NCBI GenBank assembly: GCA_030041495.1
Contig: JASHNT010000038.1
Location: 1-64,000, forward strand
Direction: 5' to 3'
Source of the DNA: Bryobacteraceae bacterium
Lineage (GTDB): Bacteria; Acidobacteriota; Terriglobia; Bryobacterales; Bryobacteraceae
Length of the DNA stretch: 64,000 bases
The notes under the pieces are model-generated. The model saw nothing but the letters and a program-made list of their open reading frames with translations. It made no database searches and was not told where the DNA came from. Of the stretch, positions 9,007-19,335 are shown piece by piece. Numbering within the stretch: position 1 is the stretch's first letter; the number at the start of each line of letters is the position of its first letter. The position numbers were made by a program, and so were the translations under genes.

Positions 9007-9321
9007 ATGGTTTTCGCATTAAGGCGCGTGAGCAACGAAGGCGGTCTCCGCCGGTTCACCTTCGAGCTGGCTGGAAGCCGCCCTCCGCGAACTAACGTGA
9101 CTGTGGTCGCCGACATGGCGCTGGCGCGGAAATATGAGATCCCGCTCCAGGAACTGCCCCTACTGTGCCTTCGCTTCCTCGAGAGCCGGACTGGCGACCC
9201 GGCCGGCCCGGCGGTCTTCTCGGAAAAGGAGATGATCGAGTACGTTAATCGCCGCAAGGAAGCCAAGGATCTGGCGCAACTGAAGCGCCGCGGATTTGGG
9301 CGTCGAACTCCCACTGCCTGA
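9007..9321 (+). CDS. Conserved-looking hypothetical protein, 104 aa
   Basis: Not recognised. The predicted protein is soluble and basic; the middle contains a helix (VVADMALARKYEIPLQELPLLCLRFLES) and the C-terminus a Lys/Arg-rich helix (VNRRKEAKDLAQLKRRGFGRR). A GAGGGG sequence lies about 8 bases before the ATG. It follows the small basic protein gene by 32 bp in the same direction and converges on serC, so it may be the last gene of the rbp transcript. Codon composition looks like the neighbours, supporting a real gene. Confidence 0.55.
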   Translation: MVFALRRVSNEGGLRRFTFELAGSRPPRTNVTVVADMALARKYEIPLQELPLLCLRFLESRTGDPAGPAVFSEKEMIEYVNRRKEAKDLAQLKRRGFGRRTPTA

Positions 9322-9359
9322 GGCGCGAGAGTTCGCTCTGCACTCCAGGTCGCTCTTTA

Positions 9360-10511
9360 TCAGAACTGCGCCTTCACCTCGCCGTACGCCCAATCCAGCC
9401 ACGGCAGCAGAGCCTGAATATCCGAGGTCTCCACCGTCGCCCCGCCCCATACCCGCAATCCCGGAGGCGCATCGCGATACGCGCCCACGTCATACGCCGC
9501 GCCCGCCTTTTCGAGCGCCGCTACCATCGACTTGGCATGTTTCGCCTGATTCTCGGCCGATAGAGCCGCATACGCCGGATCGATCACCCTCAGGCAAATC
9601 GATGTATTGGACCGCGCCGCCGCATCCTCTGCCAAAAAGCCCGCCCAAGTTGACTGAGAAACCCACGCCTCCATCGCGGCCAGGTTCGCCCGCGACCGCG
9701 CCAACAGAGCCGGCAAACCGCCGATCGACTCCGCCCACTTCAGCCCGTCCAGCGCGTCCTCCACGCACAACATCGAAGGAGTGTTGATCGTCTCGCCTTG
9801 GAAAATCCCGTCAATCAGCTTGCCGCCCTTGGTCATCTGGAAAATCTTCGCCAACGGTCGAGGAGGCACGTACGTCTGCAGCCGAGCCACCGCGCGCGGG
9901 CTCAGCACCAGCATGCCGTGCCCGCCTTCGCCGCCCAGCACCTTCTGCCATGACCACGTGATCGCGTCCAGTTTCGCCCACGGAATCTCCATCGCAAACA
10001 CCGCCGAAGTCGCGTCGCAGATTCCCAACCCCGCATGCTCCGCCGGAATCCACTGCTCGTTCGGCACCTTCACGCCGGACGTTGTTCCGTTCCACGCAAA
10101 CACGACGTCGCGCCGCCAATCCACTTGAGCGAGGTCCGGCAGGTTGCCGTAATCGGCCTTGAACACGCGCAGGTCGGCGAGCTTCAACTGGTTCTTGCAA
10201 TCCGCCGCCCAGCCGCTCGAAAAACTCTCCCACGCGAGAACGTCCACGCCGCGCTCGCCCAGCATCGACCACATCGCCATCTCCACCGCGCCGGTGTCGG
10301 ACGCCGGTACAATGCCGAGAACATAATCCGCGGGGATGCCGAGCACCTTCTTACTGCGCTCGATTACCTCCGCCAGTTTATTCTTGCCGATCTTGGCGCG
10401 ATGGGATCGCCCCACCGCGGCTTCTTTCAGATTTTCGAGGCTCCAGCCGGGACGCTTCGCGCACGGCCCTGAAGAAAAGCAGGGATTTTTAGGAAGAGTA
10501 GTAGGTTTCAT
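9360..10511 (-). CDS. serC: Phosphoserine aminotransferase
   Basis: PLP enzyme converting 3-phosphohydroxypyruvate and glutamate to phosphoserine in serine biosynthesis; cytosolic, 383 residues. The opening [16 protein letters not shown] is typical of the Methanosarcina/rhizobial-type SerC subfamily. PLP-contact segments include [15 protein letters not shown] and VCDATSA-like [12 protein letters not shown]. Lys190 in [13 protein letters not shown] is the presumed Schiff-base lysine. I place the start at the ATG at 10511; the frame stays open much further upstream, but that portion overlaps the permease gene and has no homology. No obvious Shine-Dalgarno is visible. The upstream ADOP gene ends 80 bp away in the same orientation. 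Confidence 0.93.
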   Translation of the reverse strand: MKPTTLPKNPCFSSGPCAKRPGWSLENLKEAAVGRSHRAKIGKNKLAEVIERSKKVLGIPADYVLGIVPASDTGAVEMAMWSMLGERGVDVLAWESFSSGWAADCKNQLKLADLRVFKADYGNLPDLAQVDWRRDVVFAWNGTTSGVKVPNEQWIPAEHAGLGICDATSAVFAMEIPWAKLDAITWSWQKVLGGEGGHGMLVLSPRAVARLQTYVPPRPLAKIFQMTKGGKLIDGIFQGETINTPSMLCVEDALDGLKWAESIGGLPALLARSRANLAAMEAWVSQSTWAGFLAEDAAARSNTSICLRVIDPAYAALSAENQAKHAKSMVAALEKAGAAYDVGAYRDAPPGLRVWGGATVETSDIQALLPWLDWAYGEVKAQF

Positions 10512-10591
10512 GAGTACTTTTTGGATTTCCGCCGGATTCACCGGCGCGTAACTTGAGCAGCGTCGCGCTGCTCTCTCCAGGGTAACAACTC

Positions 10592-13048
10592 TCAGCCGCA
10601 GCGCAGAGCCGTCGCTGGATCCACTCTCACCGCGCGCCGCGCCGGAGCGTAGCAAGCCGCCAGCGTGCATGCGAACAGCAGAACCGCAGCGGCTAAAAAC
10701 GTGAGCAAATCCGTCGAGCTGACTTGAAACAGCAGGCTCGACATCAGCCGCGTCAGCAGCGCCGCGCCAATCAAGCCCAGCCCCACGCCTATGCCTCCCA
10801 CGATCGCCCCCTCCCGCAGCACGTCCAGGAAAATATCGTTCGGCCGAGCCCCCATGGTCATGCGCACGCCGATTTCGTTGGTGCGCTGGCCAATCAGGTA
10901 AGAAACCACGCCGTAGATTCCCGTGATGGAAAGCAGCAGCGCAATCCCCGCGAAGCAGCCCAGCACGATCAGCGAAAAGCGCCGCGGAGCCAGCGACGCC
11001 GCGATGTTGTCCGTCATCCACTGTTCGCCAAACACGGCTCCGCCGTCAAACGAGTTGACCTCTTTGCGCAGTTCCCGCAGCAGAGCCGCTGGCTCGGTCT
11101 TGCTGCGCACGAGGCTCGCGAACGCGTTCGCCATCATGGGAACAATCGAATCCGGCATCTGGCCGATTGGGATGTAGAGCTGCGCGTACTGGTTGCTTTC
11201 CGCATCGGGATCCAGCCGCGCCTGCTTCACCCGCCCGGCAATGCCGACGATCTCCACCGGCCTGTCATGCAGCCACACATGAAGCTGCTTGCCGATTGGG
11301 TCCTCGCCCTGAAACACCGCCCGCGCCGAATCTTCATCGATCACCGCAACCAGCGGCCGGCCCTGAGTATCCCCCTCCGAAAACGCCCGCCCGCGCAGCA
11401 GCGGAATCCCCATCGCCTGGAAATGATCAGGGCTCACCCAGTAGATATTGGACAGCCGGTGCGAGCCGTCCGCGGGCGGAGGCTGATCCGCGCGGTTGAA
11501 GCCGACGCCGGTGTTGCCGATGAACGGTAGTCCGCCTGCCTCCACTCCCGCCGCTTCCACTCCCGGAATCGCACGCAGCCGCCGGTTCCACTCCTCCAGC
11601 GCAGCCCGTGCGGCCGCAGGACTGGAACTCCGCTCCGGCGAAAGGCTGCTGTAGAACACCAAGAGGTGATTCGGCTGAAACCCCGGCGCCACGCTCCATA
11701 AATTGTGCAGCGTGCGATAGAGCAAGCCGGTGCCGGTCAGCAGAACCAGCGTCAGCGCAACCTCCGCGATGATCAGCAAGTATTGCGGCTTCCGCCGCCC
11801 GCTCAAAACTCCGCGCGCGCCTTGACGCAACGTCTCCTGAAGATTCGCCTCCCGGACCTTCAACGCCGGCGCGCACCCGAACAGCATTCCGGTGACCAAA
11901 GACACCGCCAGTGTAAACAGCAGCACGCGAGGATTCACCTCCACGTCCACGGTTCCGGGAAGCACCGAAGGCAGCACCGCCAGAGCCGCACCCGTGCACC
12001 AGGAGGCGATCAGCAGCCCCAGCGCGCCTCCCGCCAGGGCGAGCATTACGCTCTCCGTCAGCATCTGCCGCACCAGCCTGCCCGGCCCCGCGCCCAGCGC
12101 CATGCGCACCCCAAACTCCTGCGCCCGGCCCGCCGACCGCGCCAGCACCAGATTCGCCACGTTGGTGCAAGCGATCAGCAGCACGAAGCCGACCGAGGCA
12201 ATCAGGGCCAGCAGAACCGGCCGCAATCCGCCCGTCAGGTCCTGGCGATACTGCATCACGTTCGCGCCGGTATCTTTATCCTTGTCGGGAAACTCCTGCT
12301 CCAGGCCACGCGCGATCGCCTTCATCTCCGCACGAGCCTGCGCCAGCGTGGCTCCCGCCTTCAGCCTTCCCAGCCCGGTGGTAGAGTCGCCCACGCCGCG
12401 ATCATAGTAAATCTCCGCGTTGCTCTGGCCGATCGGCGTGATCACGTCCTTGGCCGGCCCGGGCGAGTCGTCGAAGCGCAGCTTCGCGACCCTGGCCGGC
12501 ACGACGCCGATCACTGCATAGTCGCGTCCATTCAACCGCAGCGTCTGCCCGACGATTTTCGGATCAGCGGCGAATCGCCTTCGCCAGAAGTTTTCGCCCA
12601 GCAGCAGCACCGCAGCCCCGCCCCGCATGTCCTCTTGCGCGGTGAACATCCGCCCTAACAGCGGCTGCACCCCGAGCACCGCCAGCAGATTGGAGGAGAC
12701 CGCCAGAGCCATCACCTGCTCCGGCTCACCGCGTCCGGACATGGTGTACGTGTCGTCGTTCCTTACTCCCGAGATCTCGGCCGTCTGCGCCTGCTTCTGC
12801 CAATCCAGCAGATTCGGATACGAGATCGAATTCTTGCTCTCACTCTTGGACGTTGCATACAGCGTGACCAGCCGCTCCGCGTCCGGGAACGGGATCGGGT
12901 GCAGCAGCGCCGCGTCGATCACACTGAAGATGGCCGTGTTCGCGCCAATCCCCAGCGCCAGTGTCAGCAGAGCCGCAAACGTGAACCCCGGGCTGTGCCG
13001 GAGCGTTCGGAACGCGAAGCGCAAATCCTGTCTGGTGGTATCGAGCAC
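10592..13048 (-). CDS. ADOP-type ABC transporter permease (duplicated MacB/FtsX domains)
   Basis: An 818-residue inner-membrane protein with two copies of the MacB periplasmic core plus FtsX-like permease unit. The first transmembrane segment follows [16 protein letters not shown]; the first permease block lies around residues 270-400 ([18 protein letters not shown]) and the second in the last 130 residues ([20 protein letters not shown] and [12 protein letters not shown]). This is the acidobacterial duplicated orphan permease family, in which one polypeptide supplies both halves and no ATPase lies alongside. Indeed no MacB-like ATPase gene is adjacent here. Role unknown; MacB relatives are mechanotransducing exporters. 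serC follows on the same strand. Confidence 0.93.
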   Translation of the reverse strand: MLDTTRQDLRFAFRTLRHSPGFTFAALLTLALGIGANTAIFSVIDAALLHPIPFPDAERLVTLYATSKSESKNSISYPNLLDWQKQAQTAEISGVRNDDTYTMSGRGEPEQVMALAVSSNLLAVLGVQPLLGRMFTAQEDMRGGAAVLLLGENFWRRRFAADPKIVGQTLRLNGRDYAVIGVVPARVAKLRFDDSPGPAKDVITPIGQSNAEIYYDRGVGDSTTGLGRLKAGATLAQARAEMKAIARGLEQEFPDKDKDTGANVMQYRQDLTGGLRPVLLALIASVGFVLLIACTNVANLVLARSAGRAQEFGVRMALGAGPGRLVRQMLTESVMLALAGGALGLLIASWCTGAALAVLPSVLPGTVDVEVNPRVLLFTLAVSLVTGMLFGCAPALKVREANLQETLRQGARGVLSGRRKPQYLLIIAEVALTLVLLTGTGLLYRTLHNLWSVAPGFQPNHLLVFYSSLSPERSSSPAAARAALEEWNRRLRAIPGVEAAGVEAGGLPFIGNTGVGFNRADQPPPADGSHRLSNIYWVSPDHFQAMGIPLLRGRAFSEGDTQGRPLVAVIDEDSARAVFQGEDPIGKQLHVWLHDRPVEIVGIAGRVKQARLDPDAESNQYAQLYIPIGQMPDSIVPMMANAFASLVRSKTEPAALLRELRKEVNSFDGGAVFGEQWMTDNIAASLAPRRFSLIVLGCFAGIALLLSITGIYGVVSYLIGQRTNEIGVRMTMGARPNDIFLDVLREGAIVGGIGVGLGLIGAALLTRLMSSLLFQVSSTDLLTFLAAAVLLFACTLAACYAPARRAVRVDPATALRCG

Positions 13049-13164
13049 GCCGACCCCTAGTCACTCCAACTCAGCACGTGCCATGCCGCACGCATCTCAC
13101 CTGAAATCTTCCGGCTACAAACCGAGCCGTGTCCGCTTGTGGGACGCCCTGCGTCGAAAACGAG

Positions 13165-13662
13165 TCAACCCTTGGGCTCCTTATGCCCTGTAAGCAATAG
13201 ATCCAGGATGAGCAGCCCAGCGCCGATGGTGATCATCGCATCCGCGGCGTTAAACGACGGAAATTCCCACTGGCCGAAAAAAAACTGCAGGAAATCCGTC
13301 ACCGTGCCGCGGAAGATGCGATCCCACAAATTTCCCGCAGCCCCTCCCAAAATCAGGGCCAGGCCAATCCGCATCAGCCCGCTCTGCGCCGCTCCTGCGC
13401 CGGGCCGCCACAGCATCACCGCGATGATGGCCATCACCACCACCGACACTCCCACCAGCAGCACCTCGCGCCAGATGCCCTGCGAATCCGCGAGCATCCC
13501 GAAACCGGCTCCCGGATTCTCCACGTGATCGATGTAGAAAAATCCCGGGATCACCTTGGTCACGTCGCGCGCTGAGTACGCCGCTTGAATGTACAGCTTC
13601 GTGATCCGGTCCACCACCACCACCCCGGCGGCGATCGCAGCCGGGACCCAGGGCGACCTCAC
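13165..13662 (-). CDS. lspA: Lipoprotein signal peptidase (signal peptidase II)
   Basis: Aspartic protease of the inner membrane that cleaves prolipoprotein signal peptides after lipidation. With a GTG start at 13662 the protein has 165 residues and four predicted membrane helices. The conserved motifs are ENPGAGFGML, GGAAGNLWDRIFRGTVTDF and FNAADAMITIGAG; the last two hold the catalytic aspartates. The GTG overlaps the ileS stop as GTGA, a classic translational-coupling overlap. The longer frame to 13845 lies inside ileS and is not used. ileS-lspA adjacency is common in bacteria. Confidence 0.93.
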   Translation of the reverse strand: MRSPWVPAAIAAGVVVVDRITKLYIQAAYSARDVTKVIPGFFYIDHVENPGAGFGMLADSQGIWREVLLVGVSVVVMAIIAVMLWRPGAGAAQSGLMRIGLALILGGAAGNLWDRIFRGTVTDFLQFFFGQWEFPSFNAADAMITIGAGLLILDLLLTGHKEPKG

Positions 13663-16487
13663 GCCGCCGTCTCTTTCATCATCTCTTTTAAGACTGGCGC
13701 ACAATCTCCGCACACGGCCGGGAAATCCGCATCGCTCCCGACGAGGGTCGAATATTTCCAGCAGCGCTCGCACTTCTGCCCGCCGGCCCGCTCCACGATT
13801 ACCCCCTTGGTATCGTCTAGCACCACCTGCGACACGATGAACCATGCGGGAAGACTTGCCTTGTACTTGTCAAGGAGTTCCGTCGCGCCCATCCGCACCC
13901 GAGCCTCCAGCGATGTCCCGATCAGCTTCGCTTGTCTGGCTTCCTCCAGCGCCTTTAAAACCGGCTCGCGAACCTCCACTAGCGTCTCCCAGTCCGCCAG
14001 CTTCGACGCATCCAGGCCGTGCGCCAATTCCTCGTCCTGCGGATCTGGCAGCAACGCCAGATGCACGCTCTCCGGATCGCCCGGCAGCTTGGCCGTGAAG
14101 CTCCACGCTTCTTCCGCGGTGAACGCCAAAAACGGAGCCATCAATCGAACCAGCGCGCAGTGCACCCGGTACAGCGCCGTCTGCCCGCTCCTTCGCGGCT
14201 TGCCGCGAGTCGCTCCCGTATACAGCCGATCCTTCAACACATCGAAATACAACGAGCTCAAATCTTTCGTGGCGAAATCGTAAATCGCGCGATAAACTTT
14301 ATGAAATTCGAAATCGTCGTAAGCCTTGCGGCACTCCTCCACCAGATCCTGCGTCCGCGCCAGAATCCAGCGGTCGATCTCCACCATCTCCTCCACCGGC
14401 ACCTTGTCCAACACCGGATCGAAATTATGCAGATTCCCCAGCGTGTACTTCAGCGTGTTGCGCAGCTTGCGGTACGCCTCGATCAGCCGGTCCAGAATCG
14501 TGTCCGAAAGCCGCATATCTTCGGTGAAATCGATCGACGCCGTCCACAGCCGCAATAACTCCGCGCCGTATTTATTGGTGATCTTCTCCACCGCCTCCGA
14601 CCCGCGTGATTTCGACATCGCGTGGCCTTCGCCATCCAGCGTCCAGCCATTTGTAGCGGTCGCGCGGTAAGGCGCAGCGTTGCGCAGCGCCACCGCCACC
14701 AGCAGCGATGAGTGAAACCACCCGCGATACTGATCGCCGCCCTCTAAATAAAGGTCCGAAGGCCACGGCAGATGATTCTTCTCGGTGAGCACCGCCAAAT
14801 GACTCACGCCGGAATCGAGCCACACGTCTAAAATGTCATTCTCTTTGCGAAACTCCGTGCCGCCGCATTTTGGACACTTCACATCGGGTCCCATGAGCTC
14901 CGCCGCGCTCATCGAATACCACGCGTCAGCGGAGTGTTCGCGGAACAACCGGATCACCCGATCCAGCACCGCGCGAGCCGTGAGCGTCTGATTACACCCC
15001 TCGCAATAGAACACGATGATCGGTACTCCCCAAACCCTTTGCCGCGAAATGCACCAATCCGGCCGCGTCGCGATCATGTTGGAGATGCGCCCCTCGCCCC
15101 ACTCCGGCTTCCACTTCACCGTCTTGATCGCGTCCAGCGCCCGCTCCCTCAGGGACTTCCCATCTACGATGCCGCGATCCATCCCCACGAACCACTGCTC
15201 GGTGGCGCGGAAGATCGTCGGCTTGTGGCAGCGCCAGCAGTGCGGATAACTGTGGTCGATCTTTTCCTCGCCGAGGAGACCGCCGGTAGCCTTGAGGATC
15301 TCAATGACGAGGGGATTAGCGTCCCAGACGCTTTTGCCCAGAAGCTCGTCGGGGAGCCGGCCTTCCGCTCCCTCCGCCTGAAAGAATCGACCGGCCGCAT
15401 CCACAGGGCAGTAAACTGGGAGGCCGTATCGGAGCCCCACAACGTAGTCTTCCTGGCCGTGACCTGGGGCCGTGTGCACGGCTCCAGTCCCCGCATCGAG
15501 CGTCACATGCTCGCCAAGAATGCCGAGCGAATCTCGCTCCAAGAACGGATGGCGGAAGACCAAACGTTCCAACTTCTCGCCCTTGAAGCTTACCGCAGGC
15601 GTCGCATTCCCCCAGCCGCAAGCCCGGGCGGTATCGGCGAGGCGGTCCTCCGCGACGATGTAGTAGGCGCCCGCATGGGCAATCGCGACATACGTGTAGC
15701 TGGGATGAAACGAGATCGCCAAGTTCGCCGGAATGGTCCACGGCGTGGTCGTCCAGATCACCGCGTAAACAGGCTTACCCGCCAGCGACGGAAGCACATC
15801 TGTCAGGTCCGACTTCAGCGCGAACTTCACCCAGATCGACGGGCTGGAATGATTCTCGTATTCGATCTCCGCTTCGGCCAGCGCCGTCCGATCCCGGATG
15901 CACCAGTTGACCGGCTTCAGTCCTTTATAAACGTAACCCCGCTCCAGAAATTCGACGAACGCCTCGGCGATGGTCGCCTCGTACGCCGCGCTCATCGTGA
16001 GATACGGATCGTCCCATCGCCCCATGATCCCCAGCCGCATGAAATCTTTCTTCTGCAGCTCGATGTATTTGTTCGCGTACTTGCGGCACGCCGCGCGAAT
16101 CTCCACCGCCGACATCCCTGCCTTCTTCGCGCCCAGCTCACTGTCTACTTGAAATTCGATCGGCAACCCGTGGCAATCCCAGCCCGGCACGTACGGCGAA
16201 TCGTAGCCCTCCATGTTCTTCAGCCGCACGATGAAATCCTTGAGCAGCTTGTTCAGCGCATGCCCCAGGTGAATATTGCCGTTGGCATAAGGAGGGCCGT
16301 CGTGCAGAATATACGTCGGCCGCCCTTGACGAGCCTCGCGAATGCGCTCGTACAAGCCCGTCTGCTCCCAATGCGCCAGCAGTTTCGGCTCGAGCTGCCC
16401 CAGGTTCGCTTTCATCGAAAACCCGGTCTGGGGCAGGTGCACCGTCTTCTTTAAGTCGACCTTGGCGGACTCCATGAATCCTTTCAT
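13659..16487 (-). CDS. ileS: Isoleucyl-tRNA synthetase
   Basis: Class I aminoacyl-tRNA synthetase charging tRNA-Ile, cytosolic, 942 residues as usual for the bacterial type. The HIGH-like motif is GNIHLGHA at about residue 69 and the KMSKS motif is MSKSRG. An editing domain lies between them. The C-terminal zinc finger is visible as CERCWKYSTLVGS with a second CGDC pair. Two starts are possible: ATG at 16487 or ATG at 16475, the latter preceded by AAAGGA. lspA overlaps the 3' end by 4 bp. The upstream region is shared with the divergent carD gene. Confidence 0.97.
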   Translation of the reverse strand: MKGFMESAKVDLKKTVHLPQTGFSMKANLGQLEPKLLAHWEQTGLYERIREARQGRPTYILHDGPPYANGNIHLGHALNKLLKDFIVRLKNMEGYDSPYVPGWDCHGLPIEFQVDSELGAKKAGMSAVEIRAACRKYANKYIELQKKDFMRLGIMGRWDDPYLTMSAAYEATIAEAFVEFLERGYVYKGLKPVNWCIRDRTALAEAEIEYENHSSPSIWVKFALKSDLTDVLPSLAGKPVYAVIWTTTPWTIPANLAISFHPSYTYVAIAHAGAYYIVAEDRLADTARACGWGNATPAVSFKGEKLERLVFRHPFLERDSLGILGEHVTLDAGTGAVHTAPGHGQEDYVVGLRYGLPVYCPVDAAGRFFQAEGAEGRLPDELLGKSVWDANPLVIEILKATGGLLGEEKIDHSYPHCWRCHKPTIFRATEQWFVGMDRGIVDGKSLRERALDAIKTVKWKPEWGEGRISNMIATRPDWCISRQRVWGVPIIVFYCEGCNQTLTARAVLDRVIRLFREHSADAWYSMSAAELMGPDVKCPKCGGTEFRKENDILDVWLDSGVSHLAVLTEKNHLPWPSDLYLEGGDQYRGWFHSSLLVAVALRNAAPYRATATNGWTLDGEGHAMSKSRGSEAVEKITNKYGAELLRLWTASIDFTEDMRLSDTILDRLIEAYRKLRNTLKYTLGNLHNFDPVLDKVPVEEMVEIDRWILARTQDLVEECRKAYDDFEFHKVYRAIYDFATKDLSSLYFDVLKDRLYTGATRGKPRRSGQTALYRVHCALVRLMAPFLAFTAEEAWSFTAKLPGDPESVHLALLPDPQDEELAHGLDASKLADWETLVEVREPVLKALEEARQAKLIGTSLEARVRMGATELLDKYKASLPAWFIVSQVVLDDTKGVIVERAGGQKCERCWKYSTLVGSDADFPAVCGDCAPVLKEMMKETAA

Positions 16488-16571
16488 GGTACCCGATCCC
16501 CCAAGGTTCCTTCACAAGCCCATGTGGAATCAATAACCTATGATCTAGTTCCAAACGGCATACTTTCCCTG

Positions 16572-16600
16572 TTGACAGCGGGTGAAGTTGGGATTAAGAT
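16572..16600 (+). promoter_or_regulatory. Consensus sigma-70-type promoter of carD
   Basis: TTGACA (16572-16577) and TAAGAT (16595-16600) are separated by exactly 17 bp, a near-consensus housekeeping promoter pointing at carD. Transcription would begin near 16607, giving a leader of about 80 bases. Confidence 0.65.
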
Positions 16601-16688
16601 TCTCTTTCGCCTGCATTCAAACATTTGATGAGGCGATTGACGGAGAGGGACAAGTTCAGGGAATCCACGAAGAGGACCGTAGCTCCGC

Positions 16689-17201
16689 ATGGTCACGTTC
16701 CAAGTTGGTGAGAAGGTAGTTTACCCCAATCACGGGGTCGCAACGATTGAGAACATCAGCACGCGGGCATTCGCGGACCGCTTTGAGCGGTTTTACCTGC
16801 TCCGACTGACTTATAACAGCCTGACGGTGATGGTGCCGTTCTCGCACGCGCAGGAGCTTCGGCTCCGCAAGCTCACGCGCAACGGTGAAGTCGCCCGGGT
16901 CATCAGCTTCCTTTCCGAAGGCCGCTGCCGCCGCTATCAGGATTGGAAGGACCGCTTCAAAGAGAATACCGAAAAGATGCGCGACGGCAGCCTGCTCGCC
17001 GTGGCCGAGGTGCTCAAGAGCCTGCTGATCCTCCAAGCACAGAAGCCGCTGAGCTTCCGCGAAAAGAAGATGCTCGACCGCGCCCGGCACATGATCATCA
17101 CCGAGATCTCCACCTCCCGGTGCTTGAGCGAAGCCGACTCAGCCCGCATGCTGGATGAAGCGCTAGTCAAGGCGAAGCTGCATTTGCCCGAGCCGCTATA
17201 A
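16689..17201 (+). CDS. CarD/CdnL family RNA-polymerase-binding regulator
   Basis: A 170-residue CarD-type protein. Residues 1-60 form the RNA-polymerase-interacting Tudor-like domain (FQVGEKVVYPNHGVATIENIS), and residues 65-165 form the helical DNA-binding domain (WKDRFKENTEKMRDGSL, FREKKMLDRARHMIITEIS). In mycobacteria and myxobacteria such proteins bind the beta subunit and stabilise open promoter complexes, notably at rRNA genes. No HMGA-like tail is present, so it is CdnL-like rather than full CarD. It has its own near-consensus promoter upstream, consistent with constitutive high expression. Confidence 0.93.
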   Translation: MVTFQVGEKVVYPNHGVATIENISTRAFADRFERFYLLRLTYNSLTVMVPFSHAQELRLRKLTRNGEVARVISFLSEGRCRRYQDWKDRFKENTEKMRDGSLLAVAEVLKSLLILQAQKPLSFREKKMLDRARHMIITEISTSRCLSEADSARMLDEALVKAKLHLPEPL

Positions 17202-17369
17202 GAGCGTGCTGAAAAAGGGCCCCCCCTGTGCTGCATCCCTCTTTCCGCAGCGCCCGAGCGATCCACTCCGCCCGCGCCGCGTCAGCACCTGCCCTCACTA
17301 TAGTCAGCCTGGAGCGGACACGCCGCTCGATATCAGTCACCCGCCTCGCGCGGGCTACACTGTAAGAGC

Positions 17370-19313
17370 ATGGCACCAGGAATGGGTGGAATGGGACGCG
17401 GAGAGCGCCGAGGGGGTCCGCCACGGCCGGGGGTAGAAGGCAAGCCGTCGAAGCTCAGCCAATCCGAGCGCTTTCGCGAGCTATGGCCGGATATCAAGGA
17501 GATGATCCGCCCGCGGCGCGGGATCTTCGCGCTGGGCTTCCTGCTGATGGTCATCAACCGGCTGTGCGCAATCGTGTTGCCGCTCTCCACCAAGCCTCTG
17601 ATCGACAAGGTGATCAATCAGCGTCATGCCGAGCTGCTGGGACCGTTGGTGGCCGCGGTGCTGAGCGCAACCGTGATCCAGGGCGTCACGTCTTTTTCCC
17701 TCACTCAATTGCTTTCCAAAGCCGGGCAGCGCCTGATCGCGGAGCTGCGGGCGAAGGTGCAGCAGCACGTCGGCAAACTACCCGTGGCCTATTACGATGC
17801 CAACAAGAGCGGCATGCTGGTCTCGCGCATCATGAGTGACGTGGAGGGCGTGCGCAACCTGGTGGGCACCGGGCTGGTGGATTTCGCGGGGGGGCTGTTG
17901 ACGGCGCTGATCGCGCTGGTCGTCCTGGTGCGCATCAGCCCGCTGATGACGGCCCTGACGGCTTTCTTCGTGATCGCCTTCTCCTTGACTCTGAAGCAGG
18001 CGTTTCAGAAAATCCGCCCGATCTTCCGGGAACGCGGTAAAATTAACGCCGAGGTCACCGGGCGCCTCACGGAATCCTTGGGTGGAGTGCGCGTCGTAAA
18101 GGGATATCACGCCGAGGACCGTGAGGCCGAAGTCTTCGCCGACGGCGTCCAGCGCCTCCTCAACAACGTGCTTAAGTCGCTCACCGCGATGTCGCTGATG
18201 AGCCTGTCGGCCACGGTACTAATGGGATTCGTGGGCGCGGTAGTGTGGTTCGTGGGCGCGCGGCAGGTGCTGGCGGGGCGCATGTCCCTGGGCGACCTGA
18301 TGACCTTCGTCGCCTTCCTGGCGTTCCTGATCGCGCCAGTCATGCAAGTGGTAAACATTGGAACCCAGTTATCCGAAGCCTTCGCCGGCCTGGAGCGGAC
18401 CCGTGAGGTGCTGCGCGAGCGGCCGGAAGACCAAGATCCGAACCGGGCCGTCGCGCTTAGCGTCATCCGCGGCGAAGTCGAGTTTTCGCACGTCGGCTTC
18501 GCCTATGAGCAAGGCAAGGAGGTACTGCACGACGTTAGCTTCCGCGCGGAGCCGGGAACAGTGACCGCTCTGGTGGGTCCTTCCGGCTCGGGGAAGTCCA
18601 CCATCATCAGCCTGGTTTCGGCGTTTCACACGCCCGGCGAAGGTGCGATTACGGTCGACGGAGTCGATCTGTCCACAGTCCGGCTGGATTCGTTCCGCAC
18701 GCAGTTGGGCGTAGTGCTGCAGGACACGTTCCTGTTTGACGGCTCCATTGAGGAGAACATCGCTTTCGCGCGGCCCAATGCCACGCATGAGCAGGTTCTC
18801 GAAGCCTGCCGCATCGCGCGCGTCGACGAATTCGCGGAGAACTTCGAGAAGAACTACGGCACCATCGTCGGCGAGCGCGGCGTGAAGCTCTCCGGAGGGC
18901 AGCGGCAGCGCGTTTCCATCGCCCGCGCGATTCTGGCCGACCCTCGCATCCTGATTCTGGATGAAGCAACTTCCAGCCTCGATTCCGAGTCGGAAGCACT
19001 GATTCAGGAGGGCCTCAAGTATCTGATGAAAGGCCGCACGACTTTCGTCATCGCGCATCGGCTTTCAACCATCCGCCGGGCCGATCAGATTCTGGTCGTC
19101 GAAGGCGGGCGCATCGTGGAGCGCGGCACGCATGAGGAGCTGTATGCGCTCGGCGGCCGCTATTGGGATCTCTACACGCGCCAGCACGGTCTGGAAGCGA
19201 ATCTGTTCCTGGCGCCGGGTGAAGGCGACACCGTCGAAGAGAATGGCGCGAACAAAGGCGAACCCAAGGAAGCCGCGGCGATCACCCAGGCGATGCGCTT
19301 GATCCGCGGCTAG
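17370..19313 (+). CDS. MsbA-like ABC exporter (fused membrane and ATPase domains)
   Basis: A 647-residue half-transporter that should dimerise in the inner membrane. Residues 1-45 are a Gly/Pro/Arg-rich cytosolic leader. Six membrane helices span about 50-340. The nucleotide-binding domain follows with Walker A GPSGSGKST, a Q-loop LQDTFLF, signature LSGGQRQRVSIARAIL, Walker B ILILDEATSSLD and the switch histidine in IAHRLST. The closest functional model is MsbA, the lipid A-core flippase, but drug or lipid exporters of the same family cannot be excluded. The final 30 residues are a charged tail of unknown role. Confidence 0.92.
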   Translation: MAPGMGGMGRGERRGGPPRPGVEGKPSKLSQSERFRELWPDIKEMIRPRRGIFALGFLLMVINRLCAIVLPLSTKPLIDKVINQRHAELLGPLVAAVLSATVIQGVTSFSLTQLLSKAGQRLIAELRAKVQQHVGKLPVAYYDANKSGMLVSRIMSDVEGVRNLVGTGLVDFAGGLLTALIALVVLVRISPLMTALTAFFVIAFSLTLKQAFQKIRPIFRERGKINAEVTGRLTESLGGVRVVKGYHAEDREAEVFADGVQRLLNNVLKSLTAMSLMSLSATVLMGFVGAVVWFVGARQVLAGRMSLGDLMTFVAFLAFLIAPVMQVVNIGTQLSEAFAGLERTREVLRERPEDQDPNRAVALSVIRGEVEFSHVGFAYEQGKEVLHDVSFRAEPGTVTALVGPSGSGKSTIISLVSAFHTPGEGAITVDGVDLSTVRLDSFRTQLGVVLQDTFLFDGSIEENIAFARPNATHEQVLEACRIARVDEFAENFEKNYGTIVGERGVKLSGGQRQRVSIARAILADPRILILDEATSSLDSESEALIQEGLKYLMKGRTTFVIAHRLSTIRRADQILVVEGGRIVERGTHEELYALGGRYWDLYTRQHGLEANLFLAPGEGDTVEENGANKGEPKEAAAITQAMRLIRG

Positions 19314-19335
19314 TGTTCTCGAGAAACGCCGAGAC

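Noticed and set aside
14934-16454. 506-residue plus-strand frame inside ileS
   Set aside because: Antisense shadow of ileS with no recognisable domain.
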